NCBI GenBank assembly: GCA_937901805.1
Contig: CALDJI010000079.1
Coordinates: 1-18,628, forward strand
Direction: 5' to 3'
Origin: an uncultured Clostridia bacterium
GTDB lineage: Bacteria > Bacillota > Clostridia > Oscillospirales > Ruminococcaceae
DNA length: 18,628 nt
The translations under genes were made by a program, and so were the position numbers. The first letter of the stretch is position 1, and every line of letters starts with the position of its first letter. Shown here one piece after another: positions 8,881 through 15,783 of the stretch. A model generated the notes under the pieces. It was not told the DNA's origin and made no database searches. It was given only the letters and a program-made list of their open reading frames with translations.

Positions 8881-9624
8881 CTACATGGACATCGCGCCGT
8901 CAATGACGATAACCTGCCCGCTGACGTAATTGGCATCCTCCGAAGCGAGGAATGCAACAACACCCGCAACCTCTTCCACGGTACCAAACCGGCGGAGAGG
9001 AATGGAGGCAAGCGCGCCCTCTTTTACCTTTTCCGGAAGGACTTCGGTCATCTTGGTTTCAATAAATCCCGGGGCAACCGCATTGACCGTGATGTTTCTC
9101 GGTCCAAGCTCCTTCGCCCCGGTCAGCGTCATTCCGACCACACCTGCCTTTGCCGCAGAATAGTTGATCTGCCCTGCATTGCCGTAAAGCCCTGCCACAG
9201 AGGAGATATTGATGATTTTCCCATGTTTTTGTTTAATCATCACACCGGACGCATGACGCATCATATTAAAAACGCCTTTATAGTTGACGTTCATAACCGC
9301 ATCGAACTGCGCTTCGGACATTCTTGCCATCAGGCCGTCTTTTGTAATACCAGCATTGTTGACAAGGACATCCAGGGAACCAAAGCGTGCGGTAACTTCC
9401 TTTACCATGCGTTCGCACTCATCAAATTTGGAAACATCTGCCAAGAAGCATTCTGCTTCCACGCCAAAGGCGCGGCATTCCTCTGCGACTTTGATGCCGG
9501 AGGCATCCCTTGTTGCTTCATTATAACAGTTGATGGCAACGTTATACCCATCTTTTGCAAAGCGTTTTGCAATGCAGGCACCAATCCCCTGCTCCGCCCC
9601 GGTAACCAAAACTGTTTTATTCAA
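8881..9624 (-). CDS. fabG: 3-oxoacyl-ACP reductase FabG
   Basis: NADPH-dependent short-chain dehydrogenase that reduces 3-oxoacyl-ACP to 3-hydroxyacyl-ACP. I start it at TTG 9624, giving a 247-aa product beginning MNKTVLVTGAEQGIG. An AAAGGGG site lies 8 nt upstream, and the length matches typical FabG. The open frame extends to 9720, but those residues overlap the end of fabK and are not family-like. The cofactor motif TGAEQGIG (8-15), NNAG (89-92), and catalytic Ser142, Tyr155 and Lys159 (NYSAAK) are all present. It lies 23 nt after the inferred native end of fabK. Assigned as FabG from operon context rather than a generic SDR. Confidence 0.95.
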   Translation of the reverse strand: MNKTVLVTGAEQGIGACIAKRFAKDGYNVAINCYNEATRDASGIKVAEECRAFGVEAECFLADVSKFDECERMVKEVTARFGSLDVLVNNAGITKDGLMARMSEAQFDAVMNVNYKGVFNMMRHASGVMIKQKHGKIINISSVAGLYGNAGQINYSAAKAGVVGMTLTGAKELGPRNITVNAVAPGFIETKMTEVLPEKVKEGALASIPLRRFGTVEEVAGVVAFLASEDANYVSGQVIVIDGAMSM

Positions 9625-9647
9625 AATAAGTTCCCCTTTCCCTGTTT

Positions 9648-10570
9648 TCAGGAATATTTCTTCAGCAAGTTTTCCGCCTGGAAAACAATTTCTTCCAAAA
9701 TTTTCTTTGCGCTCTGGCATCCATGCACCAGTCCGGCAATCTGTCCGGCCATATAGCTTCCGGATCTTCTTCCTGCACAGCCCTTCTCAGGGAATCCATG
9801 GTCAGCCGCTCAATTTCTTCAAAAGCAGCGCCGTTTTTCTCCATTTCCAGCAGACGTTTGGAAAGCGGGCTTTTCAAGGAGCGCACGCCGCGTCCAAACG
9901 TCCTGCCCGTCACAATCGTATCGGAATCGGAGGCATCCAGCACCATCTGTTTGTAGGTTTCACTGATACGGCATTCTTCTGCGGCAAGAAAGCGGGTGCC
10001 CATCTGGATCCCCTCTGCGCCGAGCATCAGGGAAGCGGCCAATCCTCTTCCATCGGCAATCCCCCCTGCGGCAATTACCGGAATACGGACGGCGTCCGCC
10101 ACCTGGGGAACAAGCGCCATGGTCGTCATTTCCCCGATATGGCCGCCAGATTCGCATCCTTCCGCCACAACCGCGTCTGCGCCCGCCTTTTCCATCTTTT
10201 TTGCAATGGCAACCGAAGGAATCACCGGAACCACCTTTACCCCTGCTTCTTTGAGAGCGGGAATATATTTTGCCGGATTTCCAGCACCCGTTGCAACGAC
10301 TGCCAGGTGTTCCTCTATCGCGAGCTGAACCAGATCCGCAGAATGCCCGCTCATCAGCATGATATTAAGTCCAAACGGCTTGTCCGTCAATTCTTTTGCC
10401 CGCAGGATCTCCCCGCGCACCGTTTCCGCAGGAAGAGAAGCCCCCGCCAGCAGCCCCAGCCCCCCGGCATTGGAAACCGCCGCTGCAAGAACAGCGTCCG
10501 ATACCCAGGCCATACCGCCCTGGATGACCGGGTGCTGGATATGGAATAATTCTGTAATTCTGGTTCTCAT
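9648..10570 (-). CDS. fabK: Enoyl-ACP reductase II FabK, with an apparent frameshift near the 3' end
   Basis: FMN-dependent enoyl-ACP reductase catalysing the last step of each elongation cycle. From ATG 10570 (AAGGAGA upstream) the product starts MRTRITELFHIQHPVIQGGM. It has NPAKY, the catalytic His144 in ESGGHIGEMTTM, and the phosphate-binding IPVIAAGGIADG and MLGAEGIQMGTRFL. In this frame the ORF ends at 9662 (302 aa) with an unrelated tail (IWPDRLPDW...). The expected family ending is instead found in the -1 frame: GSYMAGQIAGLVHG, then a helix-rich tail ending LLKKYS at a TGA at 9648-9650. The shift lies at about 9755-9770. The extent given covers the restored gene (~307 aa). It could be a one-base sequence error, a true mutation, or recoding; there is no slippery heptamer at the site. 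Confidence 0.9.
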
Positions 10571-10581
10571 CTGCCTTCTCC

Positions 10582-11571
10582 TTACCATTCAAAAACTGCA
10601 GCCGCATAGGTCAGGCCCGCGCCAAAGCCGACGACCACAATTTTATCTCCTGGGCGGAATGTACCGCGTTTATTGTATTCATCCAGGCAGAGAGGGACGC
10701 TGGCACTGGAAGTATTCCCATATTCTGCAACATTGATCAGGAATTTTTCCATAGGCAGGCCAAGCGTTTTTGCCGCGGTCTGTACAATCCGGATATTTGC
10801 CTGATGCGGCACAATATAGTCAATATCGGACAGAGAAAGCCCCGCGCGCTCCACTGCACGCTCCACTGCCTCCGGCATGGCCTTGACTGCAAATTTATAA
10901 ACCGCACGGCCGTCCATATACAAAAAATGATCCCTTGCACCGGAAAAACCGTCCGGGTAATCAGACCCTTTCGTTGAGAACGGGTTGAGGTTATCATGTG
11001 TCCTTGCATAGAGTACGTGCGCGTCATGCGCATCCATTGCAAGATAGGAGGCATAGATCCCTTCCCCCAGCGTGAGCACCGCCGCTCCCGCCCCGTCGCC
11101 GAACAGCACGCAGGTAGAACGATCCGTATAATCGGTAATTTTGGAAAGCGTTTCCGCTGAGACAAGCAGCACGGTTTTTGCCGCTCCGGTGACCAGGTAG
11201 CGGTATGCAGTATCCATGCCATAGACAAATCCGCTGCATGCGGCGTTCAAATCCATTCCGAAAGCGTTGAAAGCCCCGATTTTCCGCTGGACCATGCTCG
11301 CCACAGACGGACTGTAAAAGTCATTGGTGACCGTAGTGACCAAGAGCAGATCGATTTCTTCCGCAGAAATTCCCGCATGACGGAGCGCGTCCTCCGCAGC
11401 TTTGGACGCCATCAGCCAGGTGGGTTCCCCGTCTGAAATATGCCGCACTTTCATCCCGGTGCGGGTGGTAATCCATTCGTCCGAAGTATCGACGATTTTT
11501 GTGAAGTCCTCATTGGTTACGAGATTATCCGGTGCATACCTTCCGGTTGCCAGTACCTTGATACCCTTCAT
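10582..11571 (-). CDS. fabH: Beta-ketoacyl-ACP synthase III
   Basis: Initiating condensing enzyme: condenses an acyl-CoA primer with malonyl-ACP. From ATG 11571 it is 329 aa, beginning MKGIKVLATGRYAPDNLVTN. The nucleophile is Cys112 (NAACSGFVYG), with His256 (VPHQANIRI) and Asn286 (AEYGNTSSASVPL) completing the Cys-His-Asn triad of KAS III. The frame opens up to 11652, but the upstream residues are not conserved and reach the inferred transcription start of the upstream promoter. AGAGGGAG lies about 8 nt before 11571. First gene of the operon, 11 nt before fabK. Whether it prefers branched primers cannot be read directly. Confidence 0.97.
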   Translation of the reverse strand: MKGIKVLATGRYAPDNLVTNEDFTKIVDTSDEWITTRTGMKVRHISDGEPTWLMASKAAEDALRHAGISAEEIDLLLVTTVTNDFYSPSVASMVQRKIGAFNAFGMDLNAACSGFVYGMDTAYRYLVTGAAKTVLLVSAETLSKITDYTDRSTCVLFGDGAGAAVLTLGEGIYASYLAMDAHDAHVLYARTHDNLNPFSTKGSDYPDGFSGARDHFLYMDGRAVYKFAVKAMPEAVERAVERAGLSLSDIDYIVPHQANIRIVQTAAKTLGLPMEKFLINVAEYGNTSSASVPLCLDEYNKRGTFRPGDKIVVVGFGAGLTYAAAVFEW

Positions 11572-11607
11572 TTCAAAAACTCCCTCTTGCGTTCGCATTG
11601 TGATTAT

Positions 11608-11636
11608 GTTATATATTAAACAGATGAATTTGTAAA
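11608..11636 (-). promoter_or_regulatory. Sigma-A-like promoter P1 of the fabH operon
   Basis: On the minus strand a -35 TTTACA (11631-11636) and a -10 TATAAC (11608-11613) are separated by 17 bp. Each hexamer matches the consensus at five of six positions. Transcription would start near 11601, giving a leader of about 30 nt before the fabH ATG. Confidence 0.65.
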
Positions 11637-11660
11637 AAACATACAGCTTCACATTTAACT

Positions 11661-11690
11661 ATATTAGTCTTTTCACCAGAGGTTTGTCAA
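11661..11690 (-). promoter_or_regulatory. Second sigma-A-like promoter P2 of the fabH operon
   Basis: A perfect -35 TTGACA (11685-11690) and a -10 TAATAT (11661-11666) with an 18-bp spacer, on the minus strand, upstream of P1. The spacer contains a small interrupted palindrome, ACCTCTGGT. I see no match to the known FapR or FabT operators. No equally good plus-strand promoter for fabD is apparent in the same gap. Confidence 0.5.
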
Positions 11691-11721
11691 TTAATTTTTT
11701 GTGAACACGGAGGGTGTTTTT

Positions 11722-12648
11722 ATGTCGAAAAAAGCATATCTTTTCTGCGGGCAGGGCTCCCAGTACAATGGAATGGGCAAGGAACTCTACGATTCCTTTG
11801 CACCGGCACGCCATGTATACGACACTGCCTGTGAAGTGCTCGGTTATGATCTCAAGGAGCTTTCCTTTGGGGAAAGCGGGGAAAAAATCAACCAAACACA
11901 GTATTCCCAGCCGTTAATTTATACCCACTCCCTGGCTGCCGTTTACAGCCTGGAAGAGAGTTGCGGAAAGCCGGACGCCGTTGCCGGGCACTCGTTAGGG
12001 GAGTATGCTGCCCTGACCTATGCCGGCGCTTTTGATCTTCAAACCGGGCTTCAAATTATCGCAGCGCGTTCTGCCGCCATGCAGAAAGCCGCTCAGCAGC
12101 ATCCAGGAGCTATGTATGCCATCATCGGAAGCGACAACGGCACCATTGCAAAAATCTGTGAGGAAACTGCCGGTTTCGTCACCCCGGTCAATTTTAACAC
12201 CCCTGCGCAGACAGTCATTGCCGGGGAACCGGAAGCTGCCCAGGCTGCGGCGGATTCCCTTTCCGCAATGGGAGCAAAGGCAGTAAAACTCGCTGTCAAC
12301 GCGGCATTCCATTCCAAACTGATGGCAGACGCCGCAGAGGAATTCTATGAGAAAATCAAGGATTTCCAATTCCACGAGCCAAATCTCGCCGTATTTTCCA
12401 ATGTCACCGGCGCAGCGCTCCCCAAAGACACTGATTTGCCCCGCTATCTGAAAAAGCACCTGGTTTCTCCCGTCCAGTTTGTCACAGAAATGCAGAATAT
12501 GGCAAACGCCGGAATCGACACTTTTGTTGAATTCGGTCCCGGGAAAACGCTGACCTCCTTCGTCCGCAAATTTTCCAGAACCTATACCGTCTGCAATGTG
12601 GATACATTGAAAAGCTATGAAAAAACCATCGCAACGTTAAAAAAGTAA
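11722..12648 (+). CDS. fabD: Malonyl-CoA:ACP transacylase FabD
   Basis: Transfers the malonyl group from CoA to ACP, supplying the extender unit for FabH and FabF. The 308-aa product from ATG 11722 starts MSKKAYLFCGQGSQYNGMGK. It has the active-site serine Ser91 in AGHSLGEYAAL, a QxxxxA-type loop near IIAARSAAMQKAA with the acyl-binding Arg, and the catalytic His197 in NAAFHSKLM. The C-terminal VEFGPGKTLTSFVRK is also typical. GGAGGG lies 7 nt before the start; the frame can be extended to a GTG at 11701, but without a ribosome site. It is divergent from fabH, whereas in most Firmicutes it lies inside the operon. It is followed by its own terminator. Confidence 0.96.
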   Translation: MSKKAYLFCGQGSQYNGMGKELYDSFAPARHVYDTACEVLGYDLKELSFGESGEKINQTQYSQPLIYTHSLAAVYSLEESCGKPDAVAGHSLGEYAALTYAGAFDLQTGLQIIAARSAAMQKAAQQHPGAMYAIIGSDNGTIAKICEETAGFVTPVNFNTPAQTVIAGEPEAAQAAADSLSAMGAKAVKLAVNAAFHSKLMADAAEEFYEKIKDFQFHEPNLAVFSNVTGAALPKDTDLPRYLKKHLVSPVQFVTEMQNMANAGIDTFVEFGPGKTLTSFVRKFSRTYTVCNVDTLKSYEKTIATLKK

Positions 12649-12667
12649 AAACCGGATATTCTGTTCC

Positions 12668-12699
12668 AGCCTCTGTCATCTTATGACAGAGGCTTTTTT
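12668..12699 (+). terminator. Rho-independent terminator of fabD
   Basis: A 12-bp perfect stem (AGCCTCTGTCAT with ATGACAGAGGCT) around a CTT loop is followed by six Ts, starting about 20 nt after the fabD stop. Confidence 0.93.
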
Positions 12700-12706
12700 A
12701 TCGATA

Positions 12707-12737
12707 AGAAAAAGCCCGGTGCATTCCTGCACCGGGC
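12707..12737 (-). terminator. Rho-independent terminator of the AbrB-like gene
   Basis: On the minus strand a perfect 10-bp GC-rich stem (GCCCGGTGCA with TGCACCGGGC) around a GGAA loop is followed by a T-rich tract. It starts 16 nt after the abrB-like stop and faces the fabD terminator. Confidence 0.92.
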
Positions 12738-12753
12738 CAATTTCCTATAAGAT

Positions 12754-12996
12754 TTACAGCTGTTTGAGTTCCTTCAAACAATGCGCACAGATATTCTTAC
12801 CTTTATATTGGATAACATCTTCCGCATCATTGCAAAAAATGCAGGCTGGCTCATATTTTCTTAGAATAATGTTTTCGTTGTCGACATAGATCTCTAACGA
12901 ATCTTTTTCATTGATATTGAGCGTACGACGCAGTTCTGCCGGAACCACAATTCTACCCAGGTTGTCGACCGGTCTTACAATTCCTGTTGATTTCAT
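12754..12996 (-). CDS. AbrB/SpoVT-family transition-state-type regulator with a CxxC...CxxC tail
   Basis: Small DNA-binding regulator (80 aa from ATG 12996, AGAGAGGAA upstream). Residues 1-48 form a swapped-hairpin AbrB DNA-binding domain: MKSTGIVRPVDNLGRIVVP, then AELRRTLNINEKDSLEIYVD, very close to Bacillus AbrB. The C-terminus differs: it carries CIFC (Cys52, Cys55) and CAHC (Cys70, Cys73), which look like a small zinc ribbon in place of AbrB's own multimerisation domain. This variant architecture is common in Clostridia. It is monocistronic, with its own strong promoter and terminator, and divergent from spmAB. A role in growth-phase or sporulation control is inferred from the family; targets are unknown. 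Confidence 0.9.
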   Translation of the reverse strand: MKSTGIVRPVDNLGRIVVPAELRRTLNINEKDSLEIYVDNENIILRKYEPACIFCNDAEDVIQYKGKNICAHCLKELKQL

Positions 12997-13038
12997 GCCA
13001 AATTCCTCTCTTTCCACATAGTATCATCTTTTGACATA

Positions 13039-13067
13039 AATATAGCTTAATTTTCAAAAAATGTCAA
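13039..13067 (-). promoter_or_regulatory. Sigma-A promoter of the AbrB-like gene
   Basis: A perfect -35 TTGACA (13062-13067), 17-bp spacer and -10 TATATT (13039-13044) on the minus strand; the leader to the ATG is about 36 nt. The heptamer TTGACAT occurs here and again in inverted orientation at 13031-13037 near the start point, making a possible operator pair. The spacer also contains a sequence at 13049-13063 that matches 13 of 15 positions of the Bacillus/Clostridium CodY box; this may be chance in AT-rich DNA. Confidence 0.8.
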
Positions 13068-13157
13068 TAAATGTATTTGCGAGTTTTGAAATTGTTCACA
13101 TAAAGCCCATTTTTAAGGGATATTTTTCCATATTTTCCACAATAGGGGGCGCAGTCA

Positions 13158-13757
13158 ATGATGTCTTATGTTTTTTTGGGACTTATTTTTCTATCCGTTG
13201 TGTTCGGATTTTTAACCGGGAGAATCGCACAAGTCTCCAACGCCGCGCTGGACGGCGGGATACAGGCAGTCACCCTGTGCATCAAATTAATGGGGGCCAT
13301 GTGCCTGTGGTCCGGGGCAATGAAGATTGCACAGCAAGCCGGCCTGACCAAGCGCTTGGCCCGGATGCTCTCCCCGCTGTTAAAACTCCTGTTTCACGGA
13401 ATCCGTCCGGAATCCAAAGCAGCGCAGGCCATTTCCATGAACATGATCGCAAATTTTCTGGGACTTGGCAATGCGGCCACCCCTTTGGGGATTGCCGCAA
13501 TGAAAGAGCTTTCGAAATCCGCTCCAGACCCTTCGGCCGCTTCCAACCACATGGTCACATTCGTAGTGCTCAACACCGCTTCTCTTCAGCTGATCCCGAC
13601 AACAATCGCCACCCTGCGGCTTGCCCATGGAAGCGCCGCCCCCATGGAAATCCTCCCCGCAGTATGGCTCTGCTCCGCGCTGTCTGTTACGGTTGGAGTC
13701 ATTATGGCAAAACTGCTCGCAAAAAAGGAGGAAAACCGTTATGCGGACCATCGCTGA
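13158..13757 (+). CDS. spmA: Spore maturation protein A
   Basis: Integral membrane protein of the SpmA/SpmB pair, which in Bacillus subtilis is needed for full dehydration of the spore core. The 199-aa product has a hydrophobic N-terminal helix, a charged loop, and the conserved stretch NMIANFLGLGNAATPLGIAAM followed by further helices (Gate-domain family). The ATG at 13158 is followed directly by a second ATG; AGGGGGC lies about 7 nt upstream of the first. Its last 17 nt overlap spmB, so the two are co-translated. The divergent 140-nt region shows no good sigma-A promoter on this strand. That would fit a sporulation sigma factor, but I cannot assign one. Confidence 0.93.
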   Translation: MMSYVFLGLIFLSVVFGFLTGRIAQVSNAALDGGIQAVTLCIKLMGAMCLWSGAMKIAQQAGLTKRLARMLSPLLKLLFHGIRPESKAAQAISMNMIANFLGLGNAATPLGIAAMKELSKSAPDPSAASNHMVTFVVLNTASLQLIPTTIATLRLAHGSAAPMEILPAVWLCSALSVTVGVIMAKLLAKKEENRYADHR

Positions 13758-14262
13758 CTGCATGATTCCATTGATTTTGTGCGGGATTTTGCTTTATGGA
13801 GTCCTGCATGGAGTCCCTGTTTTTGACGCCTTTCTGGAGGGCGCCAAAGAGGGGATTTCCACTTCTTTTGGAATTTTGCCCGCGCTGATTGCCCTGATGA
13901 CCGGTATTGCCATGTTCAGCACCTCCGGAGCGCTCGATATTTTGGTCAACGCCCTGCGTCCTCTGTGCGAAGCAATCGGATTTCCACCGGAAACCATTCC
14001 GCTCGCCCTGCTGCGCCCGATTTCCGGAAGCGGCGCACTTGCTATTTATGAAAGCATCCTGAATACCTATGGTCCGGACAGCTTCATTGGAAAAGTGGCG
14101 AGCGTCATGCAGGGATCTACGGAAACCACCTTTTACACCATCGCCGTCTATTACGGAGCGGTCCAGGTTAAAAAGACAAGGCACACTGTACCGAGCGCCC
14201 TGAGCGCGGATCTCACAGGATTCCTGATGAGTGTGGCTGCCGTCCGTCTGCTCCTTTTCTAA
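13741..14262 (+). CDS. spmB: Spore maturation protein B
   Basis: Membrane partner of SpmA. The 173-aa product contains the family blocks FLEGAKEGISTSFGILPALIAL (split by the membrane segment), LLRPISGSGALAIYESIL and GSTETTFYTIAVYYGAVQ. Start at ATG 13741 with GGAGG 9 nt upstream, inside the end of spmA. Its stop overlaps the stop of the opposing HAD gene by 4 nt, with no terminator hairpin between them. The dacB gene that accompanies spmAB in Bacillus is not present here. Confidence 0.94.
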   Translation: MRTIADCMIPLILCGILLYGVLHGVPVFDAFLEGAKEGISTSFGILPALIALMTGIAMFSTSGALDILVNALRPLCEAIGFPPETIPLALLRPISGSGALAIYESILNTYGPDSFIGKVASVMQGSTETTFYTIAVYYGAVQVKKTRHTVPSALSADLTGFLMSVAAVRLLLF

Positions 14263-15044
14263 AGGCAGGGAGTGATATCGGAAAGCCTCTCAAAAATCCA
14301 GGTGGGATGGATGGTTCCCTGCCGCTCCATTTCCCGGGTAGTCACTCCGGTCAAAACCAGAATGCTGGCGACATCGTGATTTGCACCTATGGCAATATCC
14401 GTTTGCAGGCGATCCCCCACAAAGACGATCTCCTCTTCACGGACCTTCTTTTTATGCTTGACCATTTCGATGGTTTCCCGATAGGGTTTTCCGACATATC
14501 TCGGATATGCACCGCCGGTGGAAACAGCAATCATCGCCGTAAAAGACCCGCAGTCGGGAATGGGGCCGTCGGCGGTCGGACAGTTCTCATCCGGGTGGGT
14601 GCAGAAATACTCCGCCCCCTGTCGGACAAAAGTACAAACCCGTTCCATTTTATGATAGGTCAGTTCCTTATCAAAAGTCAGCACCACGATCTCGGGGGAA
14701 CTCTCGGTCAAGAGGATTCCCTCCTGCTGAAACTGGGCATATGTCTCCCCTGTTGCACACAGGTAGACGCTTTTTCCCGGGCGTTCCCTTTTTAAAAAAT
14801 CAATCATCACATCTGCGGATGTGGCGATATCATTCTCCGTAGTGGAAATCCCCATTTTTCTAAGTTTTTCCACATACTTTTGTGTACTTGTGGAAGAATT
14901 ATTTGTAAAGAATAGATAATCTCTTCCGGTTTCCCTTACCCGTTTTAAAAAGTCAAGAGCGCCGGGAAACGGTTTCCCATCCAGATAAAATGTCCCGTCC
15001 AAATCCAGGACAAACAGTTTTTTGTCTTGCAAACAATGCTTCAT
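14259..15044 (-). CDS. HAD-superfamily subfamily IIA hydrolase (NagD/PGP-like phosphatase)
   Basis: Cytoplasmic phosphatase of the HAD-IIA (NagD/AraL/4-nitrophenylphosphatase-like) group. The 261-aa product has motif I DLDGT with nucleophile Asp14 and Asp16, motif II FFTNNSS (Thr47), a C2-type cap in the middle, motif III Lys186 in YVGKPYRE, and motif IV VGDRLQTDI (Asp211, Asp216). The substrate is not readable; relatives act on sugar phosphates, nucleotides or damaged glycolytic by-products. The ATG at 15044 overlaps the stop of the tetR-family gene (ATGA) and has AGGAGG upstream, so the two are translationally coupled. Its end overlaps the end of spmB tail to tail. Confidence 0.92.
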   Translation of the reverse strand: MKHCLQDKKLFVLDLDGTFYLDGKPFPGALDFLKRVRETGRDYLFFTNNSSTSTQKYVEKLRKMGISTTENDIATSADVMIDFLKRERPGKSVYLCATGETYAQFQQEGILLTESSPEIVVLTFDKELTYHKMERVCTFVRQGAEYFCTHPDENCPTADGPIPDCGSFTAMIAVSTGGAYPRYVGKPYRETIEMVKHKKKVREEEIVFVGDRLQTDIAIGANHDVASILVLTGVTTREMERQGTIHPTWIFERLSDITPCL

Positions 15045-15706
15045 GTCCTATCCTCCTTGTGATAACATCCGGAACGCTGATTTTTTTCCTGAAAATGCGC
15101 GCGAAAATATGTATCGGAAAGATCACTGATATAAAAAGAGAGTTCCTGTACAGTATAGTTTATTTTCCTCTCCAGCCAGTCCAGATAGATTTGATAACAT
15201 CCCACAGACAGAAACCCGACCGCAAAATCCAGTCTTTCTTTCGGAAAATTGCAGGGGACATAATAGTTTTGCCGAATCTTATCCCTGAAAAAATTCTCCA
15301 GCAACGTCTGGCACAATTCGAAAAAATGCGTGTACTGCCGGTTTTTTAAAAAATAGAGGATTGCTGTGCGGTGAAGAGATAAAAACTCCAGGATTTCTTC
15401 TACCACTTCCTGTGAATTCTCCGTATGACGCAGTTTTTCAATCATGAATTCTACTCGCTGTATATATTCCTGCTCAATCTCCTCAAATAGGGCATAGATA
15501 TCGGCATAATACTGGTAAAAGGTAGAGCGGTTGATATCTGCCAATTCGCACAGACCCGCTACCGTGATCTCCGTAACCGCCTTTTTCCCGGACAGGGTTT
15601 CAAAGGCCTGCCAAATCCTTTTTTTGTTTTTCGAATCCGTCTGTCCATGGGATTTCCTTTCCGACAATTTGATCAAAGCTGTTGGATATCCGACACTGCC
15701 CGCCAT
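15041..15706 (-). CDS. TetR/AcrR-family transcriptional regulator
   Basis: Probable dimeric repressor. An N-terminal helix-turn-helix lies at about residues 47-66 (ITVAGLCELADINRSTFYQYY), followed by an all-helical C-terminal domain with an aromatic-rich patch (TAILYFLKNRQYTHFFELC) that probably forms the ligand pocket. The 221-aa product is slightly long because residues 1-25 have no family resemblance and there is no clear ribosome site before ATG 15706. A start further in is possible, for example an in-frame TTG near residue 14. It is divergent from the short-chain dehydrogenase gene and coupled to the HAD phosphatase gene, so control of both, and of itself, is the likely job. Confidence 0.9.
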   Translation of the reverse strand: MAGSVGYPTALIKLSERKSHGQTDSKNKKRIWQAFETLSGKKAVTEITVAGLCELADINRSTFYQYYADIYALFEEIEQEYIQRVEFMIEKLRHTENSQEVVEEILEFLSLHRTAILYFLKNRQYTHFFELCQTLLENFFRDKIRQNYYVPCNFPKERLDFAVGFLSVGCYQIYLDWLERKINYTVQELSFYISDLSDTYFRAHFQEKNQRSGCYHKEDRT

Positions 15707-15733
15707 ATTGCGGATAGTATTGCGTCTAAAAAC

Positions 15734-15743
15734 TATTATAATA
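15734..15743. promoter_or_regulatory. Palindromic overlapping -10 elements between the tetR-family gene and the SDR gene
   Basis: A perfect 10-bp palindrome, TATTATAATA, supplies a consensus TATAAT on both strands (15737-15742 plus, 15735-15740 minus). Leaders would be about 35 nt to the SDR gene and about 20 nt to the tetR-family gene. -35 elements are poor on both strands. TATTGCG occurs twice as a direct repeat nearby (from 15706 and 15719), and TTGGTTAACAA lies just downstream; either may be a repressor site. Confidence 0.45.
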
Positions 15744-15783
15744 TGAATTGGTTAACAAAAAAAGCCGTTTAAGGAGGTATTTT

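Noticed and set aside
8821..9756. Long plus-strand open frame (311 codons) opposite fabG
   Set aside because: Antisense shadow of fabG; the sequence is Cys/His/Arg-rich without any recognisable domain.
9755..9770. Programmed -1 frameshift as explanation of the fabK discontinuity
   Set aside because: No slippery heptamer and no obvious downstream stem or internal Shine-Dalgarno at correct spacing; a simple indel or sequence error is more likely.
9530..10549. Long plus-strand open frame (339 codons) opposite fabK and fabG
   Set aside because: It is the antisense of two well-recognised genes, has no family features or ribosome site, and its openness follows from the codon bias of the genes on the other strand.
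11701..11722. GTG at 11701 as the fabD start
   Set aside because: It would add seven non-conserved residues, overlap the ribosome site, and has no ribosome site of its own.
13125..13150. TTTTCCACA-like sequence upstream of spmA as a DnaA box or origin signal
   Set aside because: Only an isolated, imperfect match; no cluster of DnaA boxes and no dnaA, dnaN or parAB nearby.
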